Of a stretch of 35,596 nt of DNA, positions 16,742 to 25,384 are shown in pieces. Both the position numbers and the translations under genes were made by a program. Position 1 is the stretch's first letter. Every line of letters starts with the position of its first letter. Source of the DNA: Planctomycetota bacterium (GTDB taxonomy: Bacteria > Planctomycetota > UBA1135 > GCA-002686595); contig JAPLOF010000043.1 in NCBI GenBank assembly GCA_026692665.1, forward strand, positions 1 through 35,596, read 5' to 3'. Under the pieces are notes generated by a model. It was not told the origin of the DNA. It saw only the letters and a program-made list of their open reading frames with translations, and did not search any database.

Positions 16742-19356
16742 TCGCCGCCATCGCACTGTTCCTCGCCGCCCTCGCGCCGCAGGACGCCACGACCCCGCGC
16801 GAGCCCGGCCTCTCCGTCTACTGGTACTTCGTCGGCGAGCCGATGGAGGAGATCCTGCCCCTCGTCCCCGGCCAGACGCCGAACGTCGCGCGGCGGCTCG
16901 ACACGATCGACATGGACGACCTGGACCTCGGCGGGATCGAGGACACGTTCGTGACGCACGCGCGCGGGTGGCTCGAGGTCCCCGCGGCGGGGAAGTACAC
17001 GCTGCGGCTGCGCAGCGACGACGGGTCGAAGCTCTACCTCGACGGCAAGATCGCGATCGACCACGACGGCCTGCACGGTCCGACTGACAAGGACGCGGAG
17101 CTGCAGCTCGCGGCCGGCTCGCACCCGCTCGAGCTCTGGCACTTCGAGTCGTACGGCGGGTGGGAGCTGCGCCTCTCGTGGAAGCGGCCCGGCGCGACCG
17201 CCTTCGAGGTCGTGCCCGCCAGCGCGCTCTCGTGCGCGGCCGGGGAGGTGCGCGTCACCGCTCCCGGCAAGAAGCGCCTCGTGAAGCCGCTCGCCAAGGG
17301 ACGGCCGGGGGATTCCATGCCGCTGGACGCTTTGCATCCGGCGCTGTCGGTGCAGACGATCCGGCCCGAGGGATTCGAGCCGCGCGTCGGCGGTCTCGCC
17401 TGGACCGCGGATGGGAAACTGCTCGTCGCGACGTGGGACGCGATCGGCGCCGTCTACGCGCTCGAGGGCGCCACGACCGGCGATCCCGCGCGCGTGAAGA
17501 TCTCGCGCTTCGCCGCCGGACTGGCCGAGCCTCTCGGGCTCGTCGTGTGGAAGGGGCGCGTCTTCGTGGCGCAGAAGCAGGAGCTCACGGAGCTCATCGA
17601 CCGCGACGGGGACGGCGTCTGCGACGAGTACCGCGCGGTGTGCTCCGCCTGGGACGTCTCGCCGAACTTCCACGAGTTCACGTTCGGCCTCGTGGAGAAG
17701 GACGGGTTCCTGTACCTGAACCTCGCGATCGCGATCGACCCGGGCGGCAAGAGCACGCGCCCGCAAGTCGCCGGCCGCGGTTCGGTGCTGAAGATCGACC
17801 CGGACTCGGGCAGGTACGAGGTCGTCGCGCACGGCCTGCGCACGCCGAATGGCATTGGTCTCGCGCCCGACGGCGCGATCCTGATCACGGACAACCAGGG
17901 CGACTGGCTGCCGTCGTCGAAGCTCCTGCGCCTCGAGACGGGCGCTTTCTACGGATCGCGCGCAGTGCTCGGAGATCGCGCGGCGGAGCTCGCGGTCACG
18001 CCGCCGGTCCTGTGGCTGCCGCAGAACGACATCGGGAACAGCCCCAGCCAACCGTGCACGATCCCCGCGGGTTTCGGCCCGTACTCCGGCCAGATCGCGC
18101 ACGCGGACGTGACGTACGGCGGCCTGCAACGCGACACGATCGAGTCGGTCGAGGGCGTGTGGCAGGGCGCGGTGATGCGCTGGACGCAGGGTCTCGAGGC
18201 GGGCATGAACCGCCTCGTCGTCGGCCCGGACGGCGCGCTCTACGTCGGCGGTGTCGGCTCGACGGGCAACTGGGGCCAGGAGGGCAAGCTCAAGTACGGC
18301 CTGCAGCGCATCGCCTGGCGCGGAGGATCCGTGTTCGACGTCCTCGCCGTGCGCGCCAAGACCGGCGGGTTCGAGGTCGAGTTCACCGAGCCGCTCGCGG
18401 AGGGCCTCGGCTGGGAGACCGAGAACTGGTTCGTCGAGGACTGGCGCTACGTGCCGACCGAGCAGTACGGCGGGCCGAAGGTCGACGAGCGTCGCCTCGT
18501 CGTGCGCGCCGCGTCCGTATCCGAAGACCGTCGGCGGGTCGCGCTCCAGGTCGACGGCCTGGAGGCTGGCCGCGTTGTGCACCTGCGCGTCGTCGGTCCG
18601 CTGACGGATGCCGCGGGCGCGAAGCTCTGGTCGACGGAGTCCTGGTACACGCTGAACAAGCTGGCCGCGGATCGCCCGCTCGCGCTCCGCTCCGCCCCGC
18701 CGGCGAAGCCCGCGAACGTGCTCACGGACCCGGAGCGCAAGGCCGGTTGGAAGCTCCTCTTCGACGGTCGCACGCTCGACGGCTGGCGCAACTTCCAGGG
18801 CGCGAGCACCGCGGCGAAGGTCGCCGGCCCCGTGCGCGGCTGGGAGGCGATCGGTGGCGCGCTGGTCCGGACGGGCGAGGGCGGCGACATCGTCACGAAC
18901 GGGATCTACGGGGATTTCGAGCTGTCCCTCGATTGGCGCATCCCGGAAGCCGGCAACAGCGGGGTGTTCTTCCACGTGGCGGATGCCGGTTCGTACGTCT
19001 GGGAGAGCGGGCCCGAGATGCAGGTGCTCGACAACGACGGTCATCCCGACGGTCGCAACCCTTTGACCTCCGCGGGCTCGAACTACGCGCTGCACGCTCC
19101 GCCGCGCGACCTCACGCGTCCCGTCGGCATGTGGAACACGGCGCGGCTCGTCGTGATCGGCTCGCGCGTCGAGCACTGGCTCAACGGCGAGCTCCAGGTC
19201 GAGTACGACCTGTGGACGCCGGAGTGGAAGGCCCTGGTCGCCGGGAGCAAGTTCGCCAAGATGCCCGGCTATGGAATCGCCCATGAGGGTCGCATCGCGC
19301 TCCAGGACCACGGAAACCGCGTCGAGTTCCGGAACGTCAAGCTGCGCTCTCCCTGA
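16738..19356 (+). CDS. PA14 - beta-propeller - DUF1080 (3-keto-disaccharide hydrolase) fusion protein
   Basis: An 872-residue exported protein with a short signal (IAAIALFLAALAPQDA). Residues about 25-165 are a PA14 carbohydrate-binding domain (VPAAGKYTLRLRSDDGSKLY, LELWHFESYGGWELRLSW). Residues about 205-560 form a glucose-dehydrogenase or NHL-like propeller (GLAWTADGKLLVATWD, GLRTPNGIGLAPDGAILITD, NRLVVGPDGALYVGG). Residues about 669-870 are DUF1080, a concanavalin-like fold now linked to 3-keto-disaccharide hydrolysis (WKLLFDGRTLDGWRNF, NSGVFFHVAD, LHAPPRD). No CxxCH haem motif is present. The GTG start overlaps the previous stop. With the oxidoreductase, isomerase and permease nearby, it plausibly binds and cleaves oxidised glycosides in the periplasm; the propeller's role is open. 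Confidence 0.88.
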   Translation: MIAAIALFLAALAPQDATTPREPGLSVYWYFVGEPMEEILPLVPGQTPNVARRLDTIDMDDLDLGGIEDTFVTHARGWLEVPAAGKYTLRLRSDDGSKLYLDGKIAIDHDGLHGPTDKDAELQLAAGSHPLELWHFESYGGWELRLSWKRPGATAFEVVPASALSCAAGEVRVTAPGKKRLVKPLAKGRPGDSMPLDALHPALSVQTIRPEGFEPRVGGLAWTADGKLLVATWDAIGAVYALEGATTGDPARVKISRFAAGLAEPLGLVVWKGRVFVAQKQELTELIDRDGDGVCDEYRAVCSAWDVSPNFHEFTFGLVEKDGFLYLNLAIAIDPGGKSTRPQVAGRGSVLKIDPDSGRYEVVAHGLRTPNGIGLAPDGAILITDNQGDWLPSSKLLRLETGAFYGSRAVLGDRAAELAVTPPVLWLPQNDIGNSPSQPCTIPAGFGPYSGQIAHADVTYGGLQRDTIESVEGVWQGAVMRWTQGLEAGMNRLVVGPDGALYVGGVGSTGNWGQEGKLKYGLQRIAWRGGSVFDVLAVRAKTGGFEVEFTEPLAEGLGWETENWFVEDWRYVPTEQYGGPKVDERRLVVRAASVSEDRRRVALQVDGLEAGRVVHLRVVGPLTDAAGAKLWSTESWYTLNKLAADRPLALRSAPPAKPANVLTDPERKAGWKLLFDGRTLDGWRNFQGASTAAKVAGPVRGWEAIGGALVRTGEGGDIVTNGIYGDFELSLDWRIPEAGNSGVFFHVADAGSYVWESGPEMQVLDNDGHPDGRNPLTSAGSNYALHAPPRDLTRPVGMWNTARLVVIGSRVEHWLNGELQVEYDLWTPEWKALVAGSKFAKMPGYGIAHEGRIALQDHGNRVEFRNVKLRSP

Positions 19357-19384
19357 TCCCCGGTCGGCTGGGCCCGGCGTTCCG

Positions 19385-19390
19385 TAGACT
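19385..19390 (+). promoter_or_regulatory. Candidate -10 element TAGACT
   Basis: Identical to the hexamer before thiS, 13 bases before the ATG at 19404 and 28 bases after the DUF1080 gene stop. It implies a very short 5' leader. No clear -35. Confidence 0.4.
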
Positions 19391-19403
19391 GTCGGGCGCT
19401 CCC

Positions 19404-20513
19404 ATGGCCGACTTGCGCATCCAGGGCGGGACCGTCCGCGTCCTCGTCGCCTACGACATCGGCCTGTCGATCCGTCTCGAGGCTTGCCGCGCGCACGTCG
19501 GAGGCCTGGAGGCCGACGAACGGATCCGGCACAAGGGGCACGCGCCGCAGTACTTCCAGTTCGACCCGCCGCCGCTGCGCCTCGTGCGCGAGGTCGAGCC
19601 GATCGAGGTCGGCGGACGTCGCACCTCCGCCACGGTGGAGATCCTGCTCTACGAGTTCGGAGGCGTCTCGGTCGGCTACACGATCCCATTCACGGGCACG
19701 CTGTCGGAGATGATCGAGCTCTCGTGCGTGCTGGCCGGCGAGCCGCGCCTCGAGACGCACGCCGAAGCGCTGGTCGCGCACCTCCTGACCCTGATCCGGG
19801 ACCACGTGGACCAGCCCGGGCTCGCGGAACCCGAAGAGGACTTCCTCGTGTTCCAGGTGCCGGGCTTCGAGGGCGGGGGAGATGCCGAGGCGATCCTCAA
19901 TGCGCACGCCGCGGACTTCGCGCGCCTCCTGCGCTCCGAGCGCGGCGCGCCCTCCGACCAGGAGGTCCAGGAAGCCCTGTCGGGCCGCGTGCGCTTCGGC
20001 GCGGACGACCTGGCCGTCCTGGACTGGAACGCCGCGCTGCTCGTCGACCGCGAGCCCGAAGACGTCGTGTCCGTGCTCGAGTTCGCGAACCTCCAACTGC
20101 TCGAGATGCGCTTCCTCGACGCGAAACTGGACCGGTCCCTCGACCGCGCCTACGAGTCCCTGCAGGCGCCGCGCTTGTGGAGCGCGTTGCGGCTGCCCGG
20201 CGCGGCGCGGAAGGAGATGCGGCGCGTCGCCCAGATGCAGGTCGACGGCGCGATCCTGTTCGAGCGCGTCTCGAACGCGCTCAAGCTGCTGGGCGATCAG
20301 TACCTGGCGCGCGTGCACCGCACCGCGACCCAGCGTTTCCGGCTCAACGAATGGAACTCGGGGATCCTGCGCAAGCTCGACACGCTGGACAGCATCTACC
20401 AGAAGATCCACGACCACTCGGCGACGCAGCGCATGGAAGCGCTCGAGTGGATCATCATCGTGCTGATCGCGTTCTCGATGGTGATGCCCTTCGTCGGCCT
20501 CGGGGCGAAGTAG
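19404..20513 (+). CDS. RMD1/DUF155-like protein with C-terminal membrane anchor
   Basis: A 369-residue protein. The middle has an alternating charged helical region (SVLEFANLQLLEMRFLDAKL, then DRSLDRAYESL). The end pairs a long helix with a tail-anchor: SIYQKIHDHSATQRMEALEW and IIIVLIAFSMVMPFVG. The LEWIIIVLIA signature and the preceding helical pairs resemble the RMD1/YagE (DUF155) family, whose members are membrane-attached and of unclear biochemical role. The N-terminal half is beta-rich (YEFGGVSVGYTIPF) as expected for that family. It appears to be a single-gene unit with its own promoter-like TAGACT, converging on the HEAT gene. Distant similarity only; no enzyme motif seen. Confidence 0.55.
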   Translation: MADLRIQGGTVRVLVAYDIGLSIRLEACRAHVGGLEADERIRHKGHAPQYFQFDPPPLRLVREVEPIEVGGRRTSATVEILLYEFGGVSVGYTIPFTGTLSEMIELSCVLAGEPRLETHAEALVAHLLTLIRDHVDQPGLAEPEEDFLVFQVPGFEGGGDAEAILNAHAADFARLLRSERGAPSDQEVQEALSGRVRFGADDLAVLDWNAALLVDREPEDVVSVLEFANLQLLEMRFLDAKLDRSLDRAYESLQAPRLWSALRLPGAARKEMRRVAQMQVDGAILFERVSNALKLLGDQYLARVHRTATQRFRLNEWNSGILRKLDTLDSIYQKIHDHSATQRMEALEWIIIVLIAFSMVMPFVGLGAK

Positions 20514-20527
20514 GGGAGCCGGCTCCC
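20514..20527 (+). terminator. Bidirectional terminator palindrome
   Basis: GGGAGCCGGCTCCC is a perfect 14-base palindrome starting right after the TAG of the 19404 gene, in the 44-base gap between convergent genes. Being symmetric, it could end transcripts from both sides. Confidence 0.55.
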
Positions 20528-20557
20528 GACGCCCGATCGCGTCACGCCCTCGGACGC

Positions 20558-21796
20558 TCAGCCGCCGGCGCGTGTCGACGGCGCGGCGTGGTCGGCGGCG
20601 CGCCAGTGCGCGGCTTCCTTCTCCCACCAGCGCAGCCACTCGCGGGCCGTCCCGCCCGGGCGCTGCCGGACGATCTTCTCGAGCGCCTGGCGGATCGCGA
20701 CCAGCTCGACTTCCACACCCTCCTCGCGCGTCGAGATCACCCCGGCGTCCAGTACGTTGCCTTCGAGCAGCACGTTGACCTGCGGGTCGGCCACGGCCTG
20801 GAACTGCGCGACCTCGACGTCGAAGTCCTGGACGTACGCGATCTGCCGCCCGACGAAGATGTTCGAGTGCGGCGCGCGCGCGTCCGTCGAGGACTGCAAC
20901 GCCGCGGCCATCCGGGCCACGAGCGGCTCGACGGCGGCCGGATAGCCCATCTCGCCCAGTGCGGACGCGGCATTCGAACGGATCGCGAGCGAAGCGCTGC
21001 CGAGCGCCTTCGTGAGCGGCAGGACGAGCGCCGGATCCCCGGCGGATCCCAGCGCACGCGCGCTCTCGCGGCGCACGTCCTCGGACGCGTCGCGCACGGA
21101 GTGGACGAGGAGGGGGCGCACCTCTTCGCCGGGGAGGATGCGACGCAGCGCGAGCGCCGCGAACGAGCGGCGCACCACGATCGGCGACCAGAGGTCGCGC
21201 GCCAGATCGGACTGCAGACCGGCGCGATCCCGGCTGCGCGCCAGCTGCTGCACGGCGACCTCGCGCCCGGCGGGCGGCAGAGAGGATCCGAACCGCAGGA
21301 GTTCGGCGCGCGCGCCGGCCTCCTCTCCGGCGGGAACGTCGAGCGTGGGCACGGAGAGCAGCCACGTGTCGCGCAGCACCGCCAGGGCGGCGGGGTGATC
21401 GGGCTGTGCGCCCAGCACCGCGTCGAGCTCGGCTAGTGCCTCCGTCGCGAGGCCGCGCTGGGCCGCCGAGCGCGCCAACCGACAGCGCGCATCGAGGTCC
21501 TTCGCGTCGCTCGCCGCGCGTTCCGCGCGCCAGGCGCGCAGCACGTCCGCCTCGAGTTCGGCACCGGTCACGGCGCGCGGATCGAGGCGATCCCAGCCGC
21601 TGCGGCCCTTGTACTCCCAAGCGCCGTCGCGCCAGCGCGACAGCACGCGGATCGACTGTCCGTTCGCGAGACGCAGGATGCGCCGCGTCCCCTTCGCATC
21701 CTGTGCCGCGGCCGTGCTCTCGGTGCTCGGAACGGGGAGGGGCGTCGCCGCAGGCGACTGCGCCAGAATGGCCGCGAGAGCGAGGATTTCGAGCAT
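20558..21796 (-). CDS. Exported HEAT-repeat protein
   Basis: A 412-residue protein. The N-terminus MLEILALAAILAQSPAATP is a short hydrophobic signal with no basic residue. A small beta region follows (RILRLANGQSIRVLSRWRDG), then a TPR-like helical stretch (ATEALAELDAVLGAQPDHPA). About residues 200-300 are tandem HEAT repeats (VRPLLVHSVRDASEDVRRES, ARALGSAGDPALVLPLTKAL, IRSNAASALGEMGYPAAVEP). The C-terminus is Trp-rich (WLRWWEKEAAHW). The structure suggests a periplasmic scaffold for protein-protein contacts; no catalytic residues are seen. It is transcribed against the neighbouring genes and stands alone. Confidence 0.8.
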   Translation of the reverse strand: MLEILALAAILAQSPAATPLPVPSTESTAAAQDAKGTRRILRLANGQSIRVLSRWRDGAWEYKGRSGWDRLDPRAVTGAELEADVLRAWRAERAASDAKDLDARCRLARSAAQRGLATEALAELDAVLGAQPDHPAALAVLRDTWLLSVPTLDVPAGEEAGARAELLRFGSSLPPAGREVAVQQLARSRDRAGLQSDLARDLWSPIVVRRSFAALALRRILPGEEVRPLLVHSVRDASEDVRRESARALGSAGDPALVLPLTKALGSASLAIRSNAASALGEMGYPAAVEPLVARMAAALQSSTDARAPHSNIFVGRQIAYVQDFDVEVAQFQAVADPQVNVLLEGNVLDAGVISTREEGVEVELVAIRQALEKIVRQRPGGTAREWLRWWEKEAAHWRAADHAAPSTRAGG

Positions 21797-21819
21797 GGTG
21801 TCGAGGTCTCGGCGGGGCG

Positions 21820-21838
21820 GTCCGGGGCAGCCCCGGAC
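21820..21838. promoter_or_regulatory. Nine-base inverted repeat upstream of the HEAT gene
   Basis: GTCCGGGGC, A, GCCCCGGAC is a perfect inverted repeat 24 bases upstream of the HEAT gene ATG, in the divergent 223-base gap. In its leader RNA this would be a hairpin; as DNA it could be an operator. The rest of the gap shows only candidate promoters. Confidence 0.4.
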
Positions 21839-22006
21839 ATGACCCTGTCCTGGTCCAGACTAGGGCACATCGCGTGCCAGCGCACCTTCGCGGCCCGGCG
21901 GGCTCGTGCGCCCCCGGGAACCGCACGCCCGCGTGCGCTCCCGCACGGCGGAGGGCGAGTGCACCGAAGCCCGGGGCTCCGGCTTACGAAGTCACCACGC
22001 AGGGCG

Positions 22007-22012
22007 TAGATT
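22007..22012 (+). promoter_or_regulatory. Candidate -10 element TAGATT, leaderless mRNA
   Basis: TAGATT ends seven bases before the ATG at 22020, so transcription would start at the ATG itself. TTACGA at 21984-21989 is a possible weak -35 at 17-base spacing. No SD is present. Confidence 0.4.
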
Positions 22013-22019
22013 CCGCGGC

Positions 22020-23072
22020 ATGTCGATCCTGGCCGCGCTCGCGTTCGCCGGTCTGCCCTTCTACGCGGAGGTGCAGCGCGCCGACCTGGTCGAGCCCGCC
22101 TCGGCCGCTTCCGCCGAACGCGGCCTGGGGGCGGACCTCGGGCGTCTGCGCCCCGCGCCGGGCGGAGAATCGGTCTGCACCGCGCCCGCGCAGCGCGGAG
22201 CGCATCCGTTTCGCGATCTCCTGGCGTCGTGGAACGTGGATGCGCCGCCCGCCACCGGGTTCGTGGTGGAGTTGCGCGTCGATGCCGAGGGCGACGGCGC
22301 CTGGTCGGCGTGGATGCACCTCGGCGACTGGGGTGCTCCGGACTTCGTGCCGCCGCTGACGCAGCGCGTGACGACCTGCGCGGGTGGCAAGGTCGACGTG
22401 GACTTCTTCCGCGGAGAGCGCACGTTCCAGGCCGTGCAGCTGCGCGTCCGGGCCTTCTCCCGGGAACCCGGCCTCGAAGTGCGCGTGCGCCGCCTGACCG
22501 TGTGCTTCAGCGATCGCGAGCGCGCGGTCGAGCCGCTCGCGCCGCTCGATGCGCGCCCCTTGGGCCGCGTCCTCGACGTGCATCCGCGGAGCCAGAAGAC
22601 CGAGCGCCCCGAGATCGCCGGCCGCATCTGCAGTCCGACTTCGGTCTCCATGGTGCTCGGCTATCGCGGCGTCGACGTGACGACGCTGGCCGTCGCGGAG
22701 GCCGCGTTCGACGCCGCGCACGACATCTACGGCAACTGGCCGCGCAACGTGCAGGCCGCGTACGCGTTGGGCGTGCCCGGCTACCTGGCGCGCTTCTCGG
22801 ATTGGGCGCGGGTCGAACGGCTCGTCGCGGAGGGGACCCCGATCGTGGCGAGCATCGCCGTGAAGGAGGGCCAGCTCACGGGAGCTCCCTACCCCTCGAC
22901 CGCGGGACACCTGATCGTGATCGTGGGTTTCGACCGCGAGGGCAACTGCGTGGTGAACGACCCGGCGGTCTCGGACCCCGAGGGGGCGCGCCGGGTCTAC
23001 CGCCGCGACGAGATGGAGACCGTCTGGATGCGTCGCGGCGGCACGGCGTACGTCCTCGAGGCGCGGCCGTGA
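22020..23072 (+). CDS. Exported C39-like papain-fold peptidase
   Basis: A 350-residue protein. MSILAALAFAGLPFYAE is a short signal without basic residues. Residues about 30-170 form a beta-rich domain (FVVELRVDAEGDGAWSAWMH, VQLRVRAFSREPGLEVRVRR). The C-terminal half is a Peptidase_C39-like domain: ICSPTSVSMVLGYRG with Cys204, STAGHLIVIVGFDREG with His297 and CVVNDPAV with Asp314, an intact Cys-His-Asp set. The absence of an ABC transporter partner argues against the bacteriocin-exporter type; it is probably a free periplasmic peptidase or related hydrolase. The start follows a leaderless-type promoter. Its stop overlaps the next gene (TGATG), so the lipoprotein is co-expressed. Confidence 0.83.
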   Translation: MSILAALAFAGLPFYAEVQRADLVEPASAASAERGLGADLGRLRPAPGGESVCTAPAQRGAHPFRDLLASWNVDAPPATGFVVELRVDAEGDGAWSAWMHLGDWGAPDFVPPLTQRVTTCAGGKVDVDFFRGERTFQAVQLRVRAFSREPGLEVRVRRLTVCFSDRERAVEPLAPLDARPLGRVLDVHPRSQKTERPEIAGRICSPTSVSMVLGYRGVDVTTLAVAEAAFDAAHDIYGNWPRNVQAAYALGVPGYLARFSDWARVERLVAEGTPIVASIAVKEGQLTGAPYPSTAGHLIVIVGFDREGNCVVNDPAVSDPEGARRVYRRDEMETVWMRRGGTAYVLEARP

Positions 23073-24067
23073 TGCGGATCGCGCCGTCGTGCCTCGCGCT
23101 GGCCGCTCTCCTCGCGTCCGGCTGCACGGCTCCCTCCACCGCGTCGCTGCCTCTCATCTCGCGGATGCGTCCCTATCCGCCCGTCGAGGGTCTGGAGAAG
23201 CCCGAGCTCGCCGCGCGCGCCCGTGGCGCCGTCCTCTCGGCGAGCGGCGAGAAGCCGATCGCCATCACGTTCCTCGCCACGGGATCCGGCCGCGACCATC
23301 CGATCCGCGGCGAGGTCGTCGCGCTGGCCGGTCCGACTCCCGACGGGCGATTCGTCTACGCGGTGCGCGACGAACGCCCGGGCCTCGCGCTGCGCCGCGC
23401 GGACGTGCGCGGCGCCGACATGCCCGTCGTGCGCTGCGCCCGGCCGATCGAGGCGCTCGCCGTGTCGCCGGACGCCGAATGGGTCGCGCTCCTGGCGCCG
23501 TTCGAAGCGGGTGATGCGCGATCCCGCGGCGGCGTCCTGCGCGAGCTCGTGCTGGTCTCGCTGAACTCGGGCGACGTGCGCGCGTGCGGCGTCGCGTGCT
23601 GGAAGGCGACGCCGGCCTGGATCGACCGGACCTTCCTCGCGTGCGTGGTCGCGCGCGAGGACGGCGCGCGCTCGATCGCGATCGTCGACCGGGCCGATCC
23701 GGCGTCGGTTCGCGTGCTCGGGCCGGGGGACCTCGTGCTGGCCGATCCGGGCGGCCAGGCCGTGATCGCTTTCCGTCGCGGAGAGGACCGCCTGGACGCG
23801 GTGCGTCTTCCGCTCGACGGCGGCGCGGAGCAGCCGCTCGCGTTCCGTGGCGGCATCCAGCCTCTCGCGTGCCTCGGGGACGGACTGGTCGTCTCCTTCT
23901 CCGCGCCGACGCTCGGCATCGAGCCGCAGTTCGAATTCGACCTCTTCGGCCCGCAGATCGCGCTGGCGACGATCAAGCTCCACGATCTCGGGACGGGCGG
24001 TTTCCACACGCTCGACGCGCGCGCGTCTCCGCGGCGCCTGTGGAGCGCCGGCCGGATGGAACCCTGA
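23072..24067 (+). CDS. TolB-like propeller lipoprotein
   Basis: A 331-residue protein with a lipoprotein signal: MRIAPS, a hydrophobic core and lipobox LLASGC, with Cys18 as the lipidation site. The body has repeated WD/TolB-like strand patterns (PTPDGRFVYAVRDERPGLAL, PIEALAVSPDAEWVALLAPF, RSIAIVDRADPASVRVL), suggesting a beta-propeller. It overlaps the peptidase gene by one base (TGATG). It may present or regulate that peptidase at a membrane surface, but the partnership is inferred only from gene order. The ATG is used; a GTG one codon earlier is possible. Confidence 0.7.
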   Translation: MRIAPSCLALAALLASGCTAPSTASLPLISRMRPYPPVEGLEKPELAARARGAVLSASGEKPIAITFLATGSGRDHPIRGEVVALAGPTPDGRFVYAVRDERPGLALRRADVRGADMPVVRCARPIEALAVSPDAEWVALLAPFEAGDARSRGGVLRELVLVSLNSGDVRACGVACWKATPAWIDRTFLACVVAREDGARSIAIVDRADPASVRVLGPGDLVLADPGGQAVIAFRRGEDRLDAVRLPLDGGAEQPLAFRGGIQPLACLGDGLVVSFSAPTLGIEPQFEFDLFGPQIALATIKLHDLGTGGFHTLDARASPRRLWSAGRMEP

Positions 24068-24079
24068 GGCGGACCGCGT

Positions 24080-25384
24080 TCAGCGCGCGGACAGCGTGCT
24101 GCGGATCCAGCCCACGACCTCGAGCCCGAAGAGCTCGTATCCGCGATTGTTCAGGTGGCAGCCGTCCACGTAGAGCGTCTCCGTCCGCTCCGTGAAGCAG
24201 CGCGACCCGTCGCGCACCTCGATGCCCTCGCGCGCGAGCTCCGCGAGGCTCGCCCGCAAGCGGGGATACCCGGTCTGGATCGACTCGCGCCATCGGCCGA
24301 GCAGCACGTTGGTGCGCTTCTCCTCGTCCGACGCCGGCTTCGAGCCGATGTCGTCGAGGCCCGGCTGGATCGCGTGCACGAGCGGAAGGCCACGGCGGTC
24401 GCAGATCGCGCGCAGGTTGCGGGCCGCATCGGCCCAGGCCGTCACGCCGGCGTCGACTCCGGCCTCGACGGGAGTCCGCGCGGGGTTCGTCACCGAAGGG
24501 TCGAGGCTCGCGGTGGGGCCGCGGATCGCGATCTGCGAACGTTCGCTGCCCAGCCAGGCCATGTGGCGCTCGCGCGCCGCGCGGAAATCGGCCTGAGGGA
24601 GCGAGATCCAGGCCGACCAGGCGCGCGACAGGAGGGCGCTGCGCCACACGCCGAACCGGAGGCCGCTCTGCGCCCGGGCGGCGATGCGCAATTGCGCGGC
24701 ACGCATCTCGACGAGCAGGTCGAGGGCCTTCGTGTCGACGTCCCCGGCGCGCGCCATCCCGCTCCAGAATGCGACCGAGGGGTAGACCGGATGGGCCTCG
24801 ACCGCGGCGTTCTCGACCGAGACGGCGAGCTCGTTGTAGCCGTCGATGCACACGACGAGATCGGGCTTCCATCCCAGCGCGAGCACGCCGATGAGCCGGT
24901 TCAGGTGGCTGGGCTGCTTCTGCGCCGCGACGGATAGGTTCCAGATCTCCACCGGCCGCGATCCGACCTCGGGGACGTCGGCCAGCCAACTGCGCAGGCG
25001 CTCGTTGTTGTAGTTGCCGAACTGCGCGGCGAACGATCCGCCCAGGAGCACCACGTCGAACGTCCGTTCGTGTTCGTTCCCGTGGAACCAGTTCGAGCCC
25101 TGCGCCACCCGGCGGATGAGTGCGGGAGAGGTCCACCCGCTCCAGGGATCGGGCACGGGCCGGTGTTCGTTCGGATCCAGGCCCGGGCCGGCCACGGCGA
25201 AGTCGGCCTGGTCCCCGTAGTTCGTCGCCGCCGCGCGGCTCTCCAGGAACGTGCGCATCGCCCCCGCGCTGTAGACCTTGCCGGGGAAGATCGCGTCGAT
25301 GCGGCACACGCCCTCCGCGACGAGTCCCGCGCCGAGAAGGCCCAGGACGGCGGCGAGGACCTTCCTGCGGCGCGCGCTCCGCAT
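24080..25384 (-). CDS. SGNH/GDSL-fold membrane-anchored protein
   Basis: A 434-residue protein. An N-terminal basic stretch (RSARRRK) and hydrophobic helix form a signal-anchor. SGNH blocks are present: DVVLLGGSFAAQFGN with the nucleophile Ser117, VVCIDGYNEL in the place of the GxND block (D181 to E185), and DGCHLN with Asp407 and His410. This is the AlgX/acetyl-hydrolase-like set rather than a classic secreted lipase. Possible roles are removal or transfer of acyl groups on polysaccharide in the periplasm. The ATG overlaps the stop of the upstream gene (TGATG); another ATG lies nine bases earlier. Convergent with the lipoprotein gene, 12 bases apart. Confidence 0.78.
   Translation of the reverse strand: MRSARRRKVLAAVLGLLGAGLVAEGVCRIDAIFPGKVYSAGAMRTFLESRAAATNYGDQADFAVAGPGLDPNEHRPVPDPWSGWTSPALIRRVAQGSNWFHGNEHERTFDVVLLGGSFAAQFGNYNNERLRSWLADVPEVGSRPVEIWNLSVAAQKQPSHLNRLIGVLALGWKPDLVVCIDGYNELAVSVENAAVEAHPVYPSVAFWSGMARAGDVDTKALDLLVEMRAAQLRIAARAQSGLRFGVWRSALLSRAWSAWISLPQADFRAARERHMAWLGSERSQIAIRGPTASLDPSVTNPARTPVEAGVDAGVTAWADAARNLRAICDRRGLPLVHAIQPGLDDIGSKPASDEEKRTNVLLGRWRESIQTGYPRLRASLAELAREGIEVRDGSRCFTERTETLYVDGCHLNNRGYELFGLEVVGWIRSTLSAR

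Noticed and set aside
15929..19356. c-type cytochrome in the PA14 or partner protein
   Set aside because: No CxxCH haem-binding motif occurs in either protein, although relatives with similar domains carry one.
16681..19689. A 1002-codon minus-strand open frame and an 885-codon one overlapping it at 19269-21926
   Set aside because: Both are antisense to well-supported genes and show only Arg-rich low-complexity sequence. Only the HEAT gene at 20558-21796, in another frame, is real on that strand.
22020..23072. Bacteriocin exporter peptidase
   Set aside because: No ABC transporter membrane or ATPase domain follows the C39-like domain, and no transporter gene is adjacent.
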